From assembly GCF_019649055.1 (NCBI RefSeq), contig NW_026570332.1, positions 62,001 to 126,000 on the forward strand: a stretch of 64,000 nt of DNA, read 5' to 3'. Source of the DNA: Paramacrobiotus metropolitanus. Lineage: Eukaryota; Tardigrada; Eutardigrada; Parachela; Macrobiotidae. Shown here one piece after another: positions 25,801 through 38,428 of the stretch; the first letter of the stretch is position 1; each line of letters begins with the position of its first letter. A program made the position numbers and the translations under genes. Under the pieces are notes generated by a model. It saw nothing but the letters and a program-made list of their open reading frames with translations, ran no database searches and had not been told where the DNA came from.

Positions 25801-27249
25801 AAATGTTCATTCACAAAAAATCAACACAGACAGCCCGCGCTTAGGGTAGCTGCTTTGTGCACCATCACTGCCCATTCTTGCCGCATTCTACCTATGATGC
25901 ACAGGGCGTCAATCATTTTAGCGTTCTTCTTTAATCGATTTGTTAATTTTACGGAAAAAAAGTTTCTTATATTAAAGTTTCTGTTGTGAGTAAGCACGCG
26001 TATAGTAAAAATTTTTTTCGTGGATGCTTCATGCTACCATGCAATTGAATTCTTTTATCTGTTTAAACAGTTTAATAACACAATCATTCTCGTATAATAT
26101 ACCACAAAAGTAACATCCGATACAAAGGGCTAATCAGGAAACGAGCGCAGGAATTTATATTGATAATGTAATGGCACAAGTTAGACTGCTAAAAATTTAA
26201 AAAAGTATTATTATGATAAGTTAAAACTTAAAACCTAGTGTAAGTACTGTACTCGTATTTTAACCATTAACGAAAAGGTGTTAAACCGGCACGCTATCAC
26301 GGCTGCAAAGTGCCTTACGGGACAAGCGCCTAGCAACATTTGAGCACCCTTGCATCGCATCGCAGAAATACCATAGAACTTTGCTTTCGTGTTGCATGTT
26401 TTGCAAAAATTTGTCTGTACGCGGCGTGCCCGTTATTCATTATCCGTAAGCTCTTCGTAACAGACTAACAGTGCTCACCATTATTTCCAGACGGGATTTG
26501 TCTCTACCGAGTGCAACGTGCCTCTTGAAAGTCGAAATATTACAATTATTTTGGTCTCGATAACGGAGATCTTAGCGTTTTCACTTTGCACTGGATTATC
26601 ACTTTTTTTCAGTTTTTGGAGACACAATCGAGGGTGATACGTCAGGAAGTAATCCAAACTGGTATGGTCACTATTAACCATCTAAACGTTTATTTAAAAC
26701 ACTTCCGGTTTCAGAGAATTCGAATTCGTGGGTGTGGTAAATAGGTAATTACCTATTTGGAAGTTCCGAGGAAAGCTGGTACGTACAGTAAATTAGACGA
26801 TGACCTCTTGCTCACCAGTCTGCAGCCTGCGTCATAATTAATTTCTGCTAACATACAGTAGTACTGAAACGGAAACAATTTATAATGGTCAGTTTTAAAA
26901 TGTTGAAGGCGACTTTCGTAGCGCAAAAATTACGAATTTCAACCTTCATATGAGTTTTTATTTAATTTTATAGATATATATATGATACTAAGTACTGTAC
27001 TTAACGTGTGTCACGGTGTGTATATCGTACGAGTAACTCCTAGCTTCCCGTAAATCACAAAGGTTAGCTGACGATATCGACTTCGGTCTTTCCGTCTAGA
27101 CTGGAATAGGCAATATAGAGGCACAGCGAACAGCAAATAAAATTTTAAAAAACAAAACTGCATTGAAACAGGTGGCGAGCTACTGTAACTGTCAAACTTT
27201 TGCAGCACTGATAATCGACGATTGTTAATCGTTACAGATACAATCCACA
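22841..27249. other. long intergenic stretch, no supported gene
   Basis: Several short frames exist (minus 24042-23836, minus 23817-23512, plus 24220-24572, plus 24715-25088) but none has a recognisable motif together with good splice sites. The two minus frames at 23.5-24.0 kb have the most protein-like composition and could be fragments of an unrecognised gene. A small repeat, GGCGGCAAAAACTGCAACCG in two copies with one slightly shortened, lies at about 24331-24370. Confidence 0.4.
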
Positions 27250-28569
27250 ATGCCCCGCACGGCAACCGCTTCCACAGCAAATTTGCACGTTGCTGGCCCA
27301 TCGACCAGTAAGCCAATCATGGAATCCAAGCTCCGTCATGACGCCGGCGATGTATCGGACACATCCGAAAAAACCAGCAGCATCACCTCCGGCAACCCGG
27401 GAGGCAGTATCGCTGAAAACGAAAAATATCCCGAAAACATCCACAAATGCATTAACGCACTGCGCAATCTGCACATGGAAGCGCGTCGTAAGGAAGTGGA
27501 GAGCCAGGTAGCCGCCTTCCGTCTGGAGGCTGACACGTACCGCAGTCTGGATAAAGTGTGGAAGAAGCGCGCGGAATTCATCGCCGGCAAAGCGGTCCCG
27601 ACGGAGCAAGAATCCAAATTCTCCTTAACAGATAAGGATATCAAACCGGATACTTCACCGGACGATGGACAGAAAGGCATTCCGAAATTCTGGATGGTTG
27701 TGCTGAATTATGCCGCCCATACCGCCGACATGATCCAGGTACTCATACTCTCAAAGCGAAGAAAAACAATACATAAAAGAAGAAACAAAAAGTCAGAAAC
27801 CAGAATGATATATGAAATCGATCAAAGAAGAAAAATTAAGACATCTGACGCGCAGAAATCTTCCATTTTGTAAGGTCATAGGCTCATAGCGCACTTTTTA
27901 TACTGCCCATACGATGATGTTGGCTTGACTGGATACTGTTTTTGCCCATGTGATGATATTGACATGATATTGCAGCCGCATGATATCGCGGTGCTGGAGT
28001 TTCTCAAGGATGTCCGCATTGAATACAAAGATAAGCCGTTGGGATTTGGTATTGCCTTCGAGTTTGCGCCCAATCCGTTCTTCGGCAATACGGTGTTGAC
28101 CCGTTCGTACGAGTACGATACGAACCTGACACCGACACAGCTGTACACATCCAATGGACTGATGCCGACATCAACGGCCGGCTGCAAGATCACCTGGAAG
28201 GAAGGAAAGGATGTGACCAAGAAATCCGCCAGCGGGGATGGTATGAAGGGGTCCAAGAAGGTGGATTCGTTTTTCGATTTCTTCACGCCGGGCATCACCG
28301 ATCTGAGTAAGATTGGGCAGATGCTGGCGGAGGAGGACAGCGAGGATTTGATGGAGAAGGCGGAGCAGGCAGGTGTGGATTATGAGATCGCTACCGGGTT
28401 GCGGCTGCGTGTTGTGCCCCGGGCGTTGCTATTTTACACCGGGGAAGCGGATGCCGAAGGAGTGGATGACAGCGACTTCTCGGAAGATTACAGTTATGCA
28501 GGGGATACGGATGAGGAAAGTGGCCGAAAGCAGCAGGACGACAGTGAAGCAGAGGACAATCAAGAATAA
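27250..28569 (+). CDS. nucleosome assembly protein 1 family histone chaperone
   Basis: Two exons, 27250-27738 and 27976-28569, join in phase 0 to 360 residues. NAP1 proteins carry H2A-H2B between cytoplasm and chromatin and assist nucleosome assembly. The core shows GIPKFWMVVLNYAAHTADMI at the exon end, then PHDIAVLEFLKD, FEFAPNPFFGNTVLTRSY, GCKITWKEGKDVT, SFFDFFTPG and RALLFYTGEA, all in family order. The long helix before it (RKEVESQVAAFRLEADTYRS) is the dimerisation helix. The C-terminus is the expected acidic tail (DSDFSEDYS..DEESGRK). Length suits the family. An AATAAA lies at 28691-28696, 120 bp past the stop. It could be a NAP1-like or testis-type paralogue; I cannot separate these. 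Confidence 0.93.
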
Positions 28570-30530
28570 ACGGGAAAATCATTTTCAGTACCGCGCTACT
28601 CGTATTGCGCACCATGAGGATTTGATTTGTTCGGTTAAATTTAGATTTTTTTTTGCAGATTAGTCTTTGCTCTGCTATTGTTCAACTTACAATAAATTTA
28701 TTGTTATTGCTCAGTGAACTGAATTACGATAATATTATAGCAATTATAATTATTATAGTTTTGGCATCAGTACTGTATGTTCATAATGTTCTTATCAAAT
28801 GTTCTCTCTGCAAGTGCTCATCTGGACTGTATATATAAATTCTAAGTTTTGCGCGAATGAAATACGTAGCAGCAAATCCATAATAATTTTGTTTGCATGA
28901 TATATTATTACCAATACCTGCGCCCTACGAATACTACTTACTAAAATCAGATTAAGTACTTTAATCTCAATGCTAAAATTATGGTCTTGACTTCTGATCA
29001 TCGTGAAATACTAGTACCGTAGCACCAGCATGATATGAGTACAGTACTTACGTGCTAATATAAGTACTCGAAAAGTACTTGTACAGGTACTGTGCTTTAA
29101 AGTGCTTCTGTTTTCTTTGACCATAATAATATTATTGTAAAAAATCCATGTATTATACTTGTGCGCCGACGTTTTATTAATATCTACATATTATATTAAA
29201 AATTGTTATACATGCCGCTGCCGCAGGATGTTTTACGACTGACTGACTCATCGGTCCCACGTTACAGTAAAGAATAGGAATTAAAATCTTGTGATATCCA
29301 CATTTCAGTTATGAATCTTATGATGTATTATGTTTAAAAGATGATGGTCACGCGAACTGTTATTAAGTCATGACAAATATGGTCTTAATCTTGGCAAAAC
29401 GAATTTCAGTAATTTGTTTTTTGGGTTCAAATCGATGAGTAACCGCGCTAACGGCAATTGTTTTGCAAAAGCCTGGCGGCTGCATGATAAGTACTCGTAT
29501 ATACATAATTGTACTACTTGCCATAAGTACTTATTGTACAATTTGTACTGTATCTGTAGCCGTGGTCTGTTAACCATTAAAAAGAAATTAAGAATGTCGT
29601 TTAAATAATAAAATGCGCGCGTTGAATTAAATGCTTCTTGTTATTCTACATTGGTTTTTAAAAGCTGTATTGCTTTCCTAGCTATTGAACTTTGCAAACT
29701 GATCGATGTAAATATTGTGTAAACCTTTCTCAGACATCTAAACGGGCTAACAGTAAACTGCTAGATCTAAATGTTAGTACCGTTTCTTAAAATTCAGGAA
29801 AGGGGAAATAACAACTTCTCAGCAGAATCGATGGCCTCTTACCATTATATCTCATTAAATAAGAGTGATCTTTTTACATCCTTTAAATAAACGAAGTATC
29901 TACTGCACAATACTAGTACTCGTGCTTATGCAGACGTTATGGTTAGCTGTTACTGTTAGCTTGTTAATTATCTTGTATGTCTAATGTTAGCCTTATTTTA
30001 ATTTTCACTAATGTTTTGAAAGCGGTATTGCAGGAGTTTTGTACTCGAACCCAAAAACGACAGGTGAAAAAAACCGGGCAACATCATAATTAAATTTTTT
30101 GATGGAAATGCAAGATGATACTGCGAGCGAGCGAGATTCAACAGTGCCAGAATTGTAATCACTGGCCGCCTTGCCCGCCTAAAGGCGTATCCTAACATCA
30201 CTGACCGAGTGACGTTTCAGCCATATCCGTTCCGGCATATGTGCAGTGCAAATATTATTTGACTTTATTTTTAACTGTTTGGAACGAGTCCAGCTACAGT
30301 ATCGCTTCATTTCCCTGTGTACTTAAAATATCTACCCACAAATCTAGAGCAGCCTAGACACTGCTGTAATAAACGGAAAGATGCAGAATTGGAGATTCTC
30401 CTTTCCTCGTCGTCTAGGATGTACATGCGTGAGCGAAGGAACTGCAGAACTGCTGCCTGATCATCCGATCAGCTTGAAAACCTTTGGAAAGGTTTCTGCT
30501 CCTGCGGTCGCTTATTAACCTTGAATCACG
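28570..30530. other. AT-rich intergenic, no gene seen
   Basis: Holds the probable NAP1 polyadenylation signal and the 5' flank of the prolyl hydroxylase gene. Rich in AGTACT/GTACTG words. No supported frame. Confidence 0.5.
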
Positions 30531-33012
30531 ATGCATGCCAATCAGGTTTTGATTGTCTTATGTATTTTGTATTCATCCCTGAGAAGGGGTTCGGCCGAAG
30601 TATTTACGGCCATCGCAGATTTGGAGAAACTGCTGGAAAATGAGCGTCTGGTGGTGGACACTCTGGAGAGATTCTTGGATGAAGAAGAACAACGTATGGA
30701 CCAGATACGAAAGTAATGACTTGGAAAAAAACTATTTACTGTACGGTATCCTTTTGGTGAAGCCAAATGGTTTGTGACTTCCAGATACACGACAGAATTG
30801 AAGAACATCTATGCCACCGCCAATGATAATCTGGAAAAGTTCATTGCTCATCCTGTGAATGTGTACCTTTTCGTCAAAAAACTCACTCTGGACTGGAAGC
30901 AAGCAGAGGATTTGTTAAACCAGGCTTTGGGCCGAGGTGGGCAAAACTTACCAGTTTGCTAGAAATAGGACGCTTTCAAGTTTAACATAAAAAATTAACA
31001 AAACATTAAGATGGCATTAACATAACATTAAAAAAAATTAACATAACAGTAACGGATTAACGTAACATTAACATAACATTTTAACTTAAAAGGGATGATA
31101 CTTTGAAGTTTTAACTTCTAACATAAAAAGTTATTCTGTACGTATAGCCACACAAAAAAAAACGAAAATTCTTAATTTTCACCAGTCAGTCTTACGATCC
31201 CACTCATATTGCGGCTAGTACTGTAATGTATTGTACAGCTGTACAGTGTTTATACAATACGGAAATGTTTAAATATAAACGGTGACTGAACTGGGACGCA
31301 TTTTTCAATAAAGGCAAAAAATCTGTTACTCTATATTTACAATTTGCAGTGCAGAATACAGCGTGGTATTTTACAGTTTACCTTGAGGACATATATGGTA
31401 TCCGAAGTGATTCAAATTATCCCATCCCCACCGATGAAGATCTGAACGGAGTGGCTGTGGCTTTATCTCGACTGCAAGATACTTACCGCATAGACTCTGA
31501 AGCTATTGCGGAAGGGCGAATTAAAGGTGTCGCTAAATCCCCGAGTTTAACGGCCTTGGAGTGCTTCGAATTGGGAAAAGTTTTCTACAATTTCAAAGAC
31601 TATGATCACTCGATGGAATGGATGCGAACAGCGTTGCACCGAATGAATGAATACTTCATGATAAATGAAACTTTCAGCAGAGCGGATGTTTTGGAGTATT
31701 TGGCGTTTAGTAGCTATTTGAAGGGAGAACTGAACGATGCAGTACGCTTCACTAGAGACATTCTAGATGTCCAGCCTTCACACGAACGAGCTCAGAATAA
31801 TTTGTGGCACTATAATCAAGAGATGGCGCTGTTGAATTCCGGAAGAAAGAAAGGAGACGATGGGAATACCGTCGCGACAAAAAAACAGTTAATCGAAAAG
31901 AAGTCTGATAAATGGGCGGATGAAAGGCGGACGTATGAGATTTTGTGTCGTGGAGAAAAGCAGTTTGTAAGTGTGAATCTATAGCGTTTAACGAACAAAT
32001 CGATATTAAAGAATAAGACCGTGATGAGTTGGAGAAATTTGTTTGGGTTACCGGTTTACCTACTTTGTACGAGTGGTTGTTTGATAATAATACTTTATGT
32101 TGTTTGCAAATCAACATCAACATCAACATGTTTGATTGGCTCAGGGAAACGCTTACTAAAAAATTAATTTTCTTTAACATTTTTGTGGTTTTTGTTGCAG
32201 AAACCTTCAGTTGACAAGCATTTGAATTGCTTTTTCACAGCGAACGACCCTTATTTATTCGTGCAGCCGGTGAAAAGCGAATTGGTGCACAAAGATCCAG
32301 ATGTTATTATTTACCATGATGTCATATCAGATCGGGAAATTGGAGTTATCAAATCTCTTGCCGTGCCGAGATTACAGAGGGCCACTGTGCAGAATGCTGT
32401 GACTGGCGAACTGGAAACCGCACATTACAGAATAAGCAAAAGGTGAGGGTCAGCAAAATTTTATCGGTTACGATTAAAAATGTAAATAACAGTGTGCCTG
32501 CTAATAAATAGCTTTGTGACTTTGTCCATTATAGCGCTTGGTTGAAAAGCACAGACGATCCAGTGATAGATCGTGTTAATAAGCGCATTGCTGCCATCAC
32601 TGGACTGGACACTGATTACGCAGAGGAGCTGCAAATCGCTAACTACGGCATCGGTGGACATTATGAGCCGCATTTTGATTTCGCCCGCAAAGCGGAAACA
32701 AAAGTTTTCACTAGCCTTGGCATGGGTAATCGCGTGGCCACAATGCTGTTCTATATGTCAGATGTGGAAGCCGGTGGAGCTACGGTATTCCCCAAACTTA
32801 ATTTGGCGTTGTGGCCGAAGAAGGGGTCCGCTGCATTCTGGTATAATCTCCACAAAAACGGTGAGGGCGATGTCAGAACGCGACATGCGGCGTGCCCCGT
32901 ATTGTCCGGTGTGAAATGGGTTTCCAATAAATGGATTCATGAGTACGGACAGGAATGGCATAGACCGTGTGAATTGGAACCGGATGGTTACGAACCAGAA
33001 GAGATGTATTAA
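30531..33012 (+). CDS. P4HA: prolyl 4-hydroxylase subunit alpha
   Basis: Five exons, 30531-30712, 30785-30936, 31350-31966, 32201-32442 and 32535-33012, join in phase to 556 residues. The enzyme hydroxylates collagen prolines in the ER using Fe(II), 2-oxoglutarate and ascorbate, normally as a tetramer with protein disulfide isomerase. A signal peptide (VLIVLCILYSS) leads, followed by the N-terminal coiled-coil (LLENERLVVDTLERFL), HPVNVYLFVKKL, the TPR peptide-binding domain (ECFELGKVFYNFKDYDHS) and YEILCRGE. The catalytic 2OG domain keeps the HxD iron ligands in EPHFDFAR and the distal histidine and 2-oxoglutarate lysine in TRHAACPVLSGVKWVSNKW. The exon 4/5 junction RISKSAWL is exactly as in animal relatives. 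It should be active. Exon 2's donor (GAG/GTGGGC) is the least certain junction. It is tail-to-tail with the next gene, 288 bp apart. Confidence 0.96.
30983..31085. repeat. ATTAACATAAC-type simple repeat in a P4HA intron
   Basis: The second intron of the prolyl hydroxylase gene contains about nine degenerate copies of a 10-12 bp unit of the form ATTAACATAAC. It is an ordinary degenerating minisatellite. Confidence 0.8.
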
Positions 33013-33300
33013 CGTGGTGTTTGGGCTAACATGACTGCTATTTTGATCTTTTATGTTGTTCCTTGCGTAGCGCATTTCTTAAGATTGATTTTGCTCTGCT
33101 GCTAATGTGATCTGTTCCTGTTCTTTTATTGTTTTACTGGTTAATTTTTTATGAACGGTTCAAAAGTGAACACAGATTGTTAAGACAGTTTACACTAAAT
33201 GGGTGAATGAACATCATAATTCGAAAAGCATGCAGCTCGAAGAGTCGCGGTACAAGATCGATAAAAAAATCAAGTATAAGCAATATTTATGTCAAACGAT

Positions 33301-35574
33301 TTACTGGGGATGAGTAGTAGGTGCACCTTGCCCAACATACAATTCATCGTAACTGAGACCAATGGCTTTTTTGATGCGATCCTCAATCGTAGCCAAGACG
33401 ATGCTTTCTTGGTGGGTAAACAACGGGCTTTCCAGCAATCCTTTCTGAATGCACTGGTAGACTTCCTGGGCTTCGTACGTCATACCTTCGCCGTGGGGAT
33501 ACTCCAGTTTATGCTCCACTTTGGGCAGAGGGAAATTGTATTTCTGCTGTCGTTCATCCTTGTCAATTTCTTTAACTTCTGTCACAACCATATCGGTTGG
33601 GCTCCAAAAGGGATGTTTCACCTGCAAATAGAATTTTATGAAACTGATGTACAACTAGAACGGTATGAATTTCCTGGCCCTAGCTACGCTACACTAAACA
33701 GTACCATGTGCATAAACTGATTAGTATTACGACTCAATTATGAGTTTTTAGTTGTATACCGTGATGTATCCTTTTTCGCCGTAAAGTTTCAGCTCAGATG
33801 GGACTTTGGCAAAAAACGTCGTCGCAAATTGTGCCATTCTTCCATCCTTCCATTGTAATGTGACCGTAACGGACTGATCCACACCTAACCCCATCAATAA
33901 CAATTATTTATTTGCAAAATGCAGTTTATGTCCAAAACAGCCGGTACGTCTAATCTAACAACTGCACATGCAGTGGCTTCATGAGATTCATGACCGACCT
34001 TCTTTGTTCATTATCGCACAGGCTTGTACATTTTCCGGCATTTCCGGTCCATAAGCTAATAAAATCGCCTGCGTGCAGTATCCACCGATGTCCATGAGAC
34101 TTCCTCCGCCTAGTTCTTTCTTCACCAACCGCTGGGCAGACGGATTCTCGTCCATCTTAATGCCAAAAATCGCCGTGACCAGCTTCACTTCCCCAACGGA
34201 TTTCGCCTTGATATCTTCGCGCAGTTGCTTGTACAGCGGAAAAAACCGGCTCCAGAATGCCTAAAAGGCCACAATGGTTAGTATTACTGTCCAGAAGGAA
34301 GACACGAAGTCACAAAACCAAATCTACTCATATGCTAGTTATCCATTTCAATTACCGTTGTGTAATTTCCTGATTGTAGTACAGAACTGACCTCTTGAAA
34401 AAATATTTTTTTCTGTTCCGCTAAAGCGATTAGTTCTTTTGTATGCTCCAACTTCAGCGTCAACGGCTTTTCGCACAGAATTCTTTTGTTATGATTCAAG
34501 AACATCTTGCAGATTTCGTAGTGATTCGGATTGATGGTCCCGATATACACCGTATCTGTAAACTGGGCCGATTAATCAATGCACTCACAATGAGCTGCAA
34601 TTTGCAACATTCATGATCGCAAAAACTAATTACAGCTGATCCAACCGCAAGTTGACCGCAGAGCATTCACTGTCATCCACTAAATCTGATTAACTGAACG
34701 CGATCTGTTGTCTTATACAAAAAACTAATTGTGTTAAAAAACAAAATAATAACTGCTACAACTTGCTCGAATACGCTGCAACCTATTAATTTTTAAACTA
34801 ATTTATTTGCCCAGTCGCAAGCCAATATTCATCCGTGCTCAGCTTGTAAGTAGACAATCCAAGCCATAAAAAGTATTACAGTAATACACTTGACTTTGTG
34901 ATAGTGGTTGCAGAAGTCTGCTTTATTCAGCCACGTGGGTAGCAATGACATTTTACTGAGTTAATACGTAAAACGCAGTTAGGATAAATCATATTAACCT
35001 TAAAAATACTGTAATCATGAAAAGAAATGTAAAGCCGTAAAGTTTAAACTCTGAATCAACATACAAACTAAACGTGTAAGTACAATACAAAGTAGGTACA
35101 TAATTACAATAAATACTTGTACGATACTAGTAATGTAGGAACTGTACACAGGGTAAACTTTTTAGGTGTCCATACCGACATCGGGGTCTGCCGCAAGTTC
35201 GGCGTAAGATCCATAATGCTTCTGGAATCCGAAATCATTGGCGAACGCTTTCGCTTTCTCTTTATCACTAGCAGCTGCTGCTACGAGCTAAAAATTGCAA
35301 ACGTTAACACCGATTGTGAGGAATACCACTACACTGCAGCCACTTCCGCATGCGCCGAACAGTAATCAGTACAGAGTCTTCACACAGAAATAATTATTAG
35401 TGGTGTAAAATTCTGCCATAATGACAAGACTCAATTTTATTGGTCAATAAGCGCAAACGTTATGGTGTTAACCATAAATACCTGATGTTCTTCCCTTGGC
35501 AGACTCTGCAGACAAGAGGCAAAATCATTGCTAATTTCACCGCATCCCACCATTCCCCAACGTAACGGAGCCAT
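33301..35574 (-). CDS. DHDH: trans-1,2-dihydrobenzene-1,2-diol dehydrogenase-like
   Basis: Six exons, 35574-35482, 35287-35176, 34555-34392, 34260-33999, 33884-33760 and 33621-33301, all join in phase to 358 residues. The family is the GFO/IDH/MocA NAD(P)-dependent oxidoreductases; mammalian DHDH oxidises dihydrodiols and reduces dicarbonyls. The Rossmann start is [15 protein letters not shown], then [12 protein letters not shown], the conserved ILCEKPLTL with its active-site lysine, AFWSRFFP, and [14 protein letters not shown]. The C-terminal half has [13 protein letters not shown] and a terminal helix as in DHDH. The length (334 in human) is close. Five introns interrupt a compact gene. It is tail-to-tail with the prolyl hydroxylase and head-to-head with UTP23, about 1 kb away. 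Substrate in this organism is unknown. Confidence 0.92.
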
Positions 35575-36590
35575 GCTTTCCGCGAGCGTTCAGCCGTACG
35601 CGTTTCCCAGTGCAAACCAACTTCCTGATTTAAAAGATATAAGCAACTCACCGCTCGATGAAACAACAGAAATTATTGAACTGCTAATTATTGATTTAAT
35701 AAACGTCGATTTGCAGCACTAACTTGTAAGTAAGTACTGTCTCAGGCTGTTTACGTTAGCGCGAGGTTGTAGTGTGGCATACAGATACATAACAACAGCT
35801 GCAAGACTTTTAACGCGGCGGTGAGCCTGGGAAAATTCCTACCGATAGTACAGATAGTCGCTACTATTTGTTTTCCTTCGGTATGTCTGGCAAGTTTTCC
35901 GCTGTCGCTCCACTTCACAAGAGATCTGCATAGGCCATAGAGTATATTGATCACAGCATTAGCTAAACGTCTTCTCTTATTTTGTTAGCCGCCGTAATTT
36001 ACATCTCCGATATCACATGATAATAACTTACAAGAAATGATTTTTAACGAGGATCGAAATCGAATGGCAGCACGCACGGAGTCAGCACTGTGTTATCAAT
36101 TAGTGCTACAGGTCGTGTTGTAACGAACAAATGTAACCCATTTAAGATTTTTGATGCCTAACCCTTTGTGGATTTATTAGGAAAAGGGTCATGATGACCA
36201 TTGACCTCTATTAATTAATAACAATAATGATTATCAATAAGTACAATAACTTCCCGCAAGCGAAACAGTTGTGCGTTATACCACCGGTTACCGGCGCCCG
36301 GTAGAGAAAGCTGACAGTCATGCTTCCCAGCAACTGTCACCCGAGGTCGGTTGTCTGTATCACTAGCCCGTGCGAAGTGCGACGAAAAAAAACCGATTTA
36401 ATATGTACTTATCAGATTTAGATTTAGTATCGTTCATCCTGAGTGGCATTGTGGCATCGGAACTAAATTAAAAATTTTAAATGAGTTGGTTTGAAAAGTT
36501 AAAGGACTGCCTAAGGACTTCTTCACTGCTCTAGTAGTAGTATGCAATTGAATTGGTCCCGTTTGGCAGGTCTTGAGTTGCGGACCTAAA

Positions 36591-37754
36591 ATGCGAGGAA
36601 AACGCTACAAGAAAGCCCAAAAGTTTCTCTCATTCTACGAAACCAGTTTTGATTTCCGATCGCCTTTTCCTGTGCTAATCGATGGAACATTTTGTTTTCT
36701 CGCTTTGAAAATGAAAATCAACCTGCGGGAACAGTTACCGAAATATCTGGGAGCAGAATGCCAGTTGTTGACCACTACATGCTGCCTGCATGAAACCACG
36801 AACCTGGGTACGTCCGTACAGTCTACGGTCCCTTTGCATTGAATTCTTATCGCTGCATTTCTTATTGTTAAGTGACTACTCGTACATGTGTCGATCGGCT
36901 GTAATTTTTGTAGGTCCAGAGCTTCATGGTGCACTGTGTGTATTGAAGCAGTTCAGCCTTGCACCCTGTAATCACCAAGAGAAGCCTTTGCCAGCCAGTG
37001 CCTGCTTGGAAACACTAACAAGAGGCGGCAATACCGAGAAGTTCCTTATTGCCAGCCAGGTAGCCTTACGAATTCTGTTAGCAGATACCCGATAACGATA
37101 ATTGCTGATACTTTATTTCGCTACAAATTTACTAGATCCCCTACCATATAGATCGGGTTATGAAAAAAAGCTAAAGCTGGCATAGGTTTTTTAACACTAA
37201 AAAACATTGTTAATAATACTTAACGTTTTGCATAGAAAAATATTGATCGAAATGGCTGTCATGGATCCGAAAAGATTGCATTCAAAAATATAAATTACAG
37301 CTTTGAGTAAGTAAGTATCCGAATTTTCTGTTGGTAGGATCTTGATCTCCAAGACAAACTGCGAAAGAAAGCAGGGGTGCCCATTCTCTATCTCCATCAC
37401 CATTCTCTAACTCTGGAAAAGCCATCGGAAAAATCTCTCGAAGTGGCGCGAACGCGACAGAATGAGAAACTGGAACCGAGCGGCTATCAGAAGGATGTGA
37501 TAGGCGAAATGAAAAAGAGGGAATTGGGCGAAACATCGGCCAGCCTTCCACCGAAAAGGAAACGCAAAGGACCGAAGCAGCCCAATCCTTTGTCGTGTAA
37601 AAAATCCAAGAAAGATAAATTAGTCAAATCCTTACAAGTGGAGATGAAGGTCGGCAAGAGTAAAGGACGGCGACGGCATAAGCGGATTAATATGTGTGAT
37701 GCCCTGAAGAACATCCATGCAAAACTTGTTAAGCAAGCGGAAGCGAATTCATAA
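36591..37754 (+). CDS. UTP23: rRNA-processing protein UTP23
   Basis: Three exons, 36591-36807, 36914-37059 and 37338-37754, join in phase to 259 residues, close to the 249 of human UTP23. UTP23 is a nucleolar PIN-domain protein of the small-subunit processome needed for early 18S rRNA cleavages and snR30/U17 release. The start MRGKRYKKAQKFLSFY, PVLIDGTFC, LREQLPKYLGAECQLLTT and the CCLHETTNLG metal-binding segment match family order. Exon 3 has KKAGVPILYL and then the lysine-rich tail with GPKQPNPLSCKKSKKDK, a conserved UTP23/FCF1-like feature. Family PIN domains of UTP23 are often catalytically degenerate; I cannot judge activity here. AATAAA occurs at 37849-37854, 95 bp past the stop. Confidence 0.92.
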
Positions 37755-38348
37755 ATTGCGGTGCGTTGAATGGGATAAAGTAATCATGAAGAGTTTTATT
37801 TCAAGACTGATTGGTTCTGGTTTCAGCAAAACGCTACTGTACTACAATAATAAAATTTATTGAGCCGCATTATTTGTTAAAGAGTATCTGTATAATACAC
37901 TCGTTATGATTCGTTTCATAAGGTGAATACTTGATAGTATGCTCAATGTTGTAGCGGGAGTATCGAATGGCATCTGTTTCCTACACGCACTGTGTGACCA
38001 TGAAAATTACGCCTTCTGATAGGTTGCATGCAGAATTTCGCAACTGACCGAAACTCGTCAAAATTCAATGATCCCCGGTTGTGCAGATATGTAGGCGATT
38101 GAAGTTAAAATTGTTCGAATGCCATTACATGCTCTCAAATCTCAACCCACACAGGATGTGAGCTCCGAAGTTATGAACACATGGATCAGCGCACAAAAAT
38201 ATGGTTGATTAAATCCGACCATAATAAGATTGCAAATCAGAAAGTCATAATGCGCGACTCTTGCACAAAAGATCTAATTGATAGATACGAAACCGCAGAG
38301 TTTATGGTAAGTCTGATCGGTGCACCTACCAATGATTACAACTGAAAA

Positions 38349-38420
38349 TCCCATGTGGTCTAGTGGCTAGGATTCCGCGCTTTCACCGCGGCGGCCGGGG
38401 TTCGATTCCCCGCATGGGAA
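38349..38420 (+). tRNA. tRNA-Glu (anticodon TTC)
   Basis: A complete 72-nt cloverleaf. The acceptor stem pairs TCCCATG with CATGGGA, the anticodon stem is CCGCG/CGCGG around loop CTTTCAC with anticodon TTC at 38382-38384, and the T arm is CGGGG-TTCGATT-CCCCG. A box (TGGTCTAGTGG) and B box (GGTTCGATTCC) are intact. There is no intron. CCA is not encoded, as expected in animals. Confidence 0.97.
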
Positions 38421-38422
38421 GC

Positions 38423-38428
38423 TTTTTT
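38423..38428 (+). terminator. RNA polymerase III terminator
   Basis: Six T residues two bases after the tRNA-Glu 3' end, the usual Pol III stop. Confidence 0.85.
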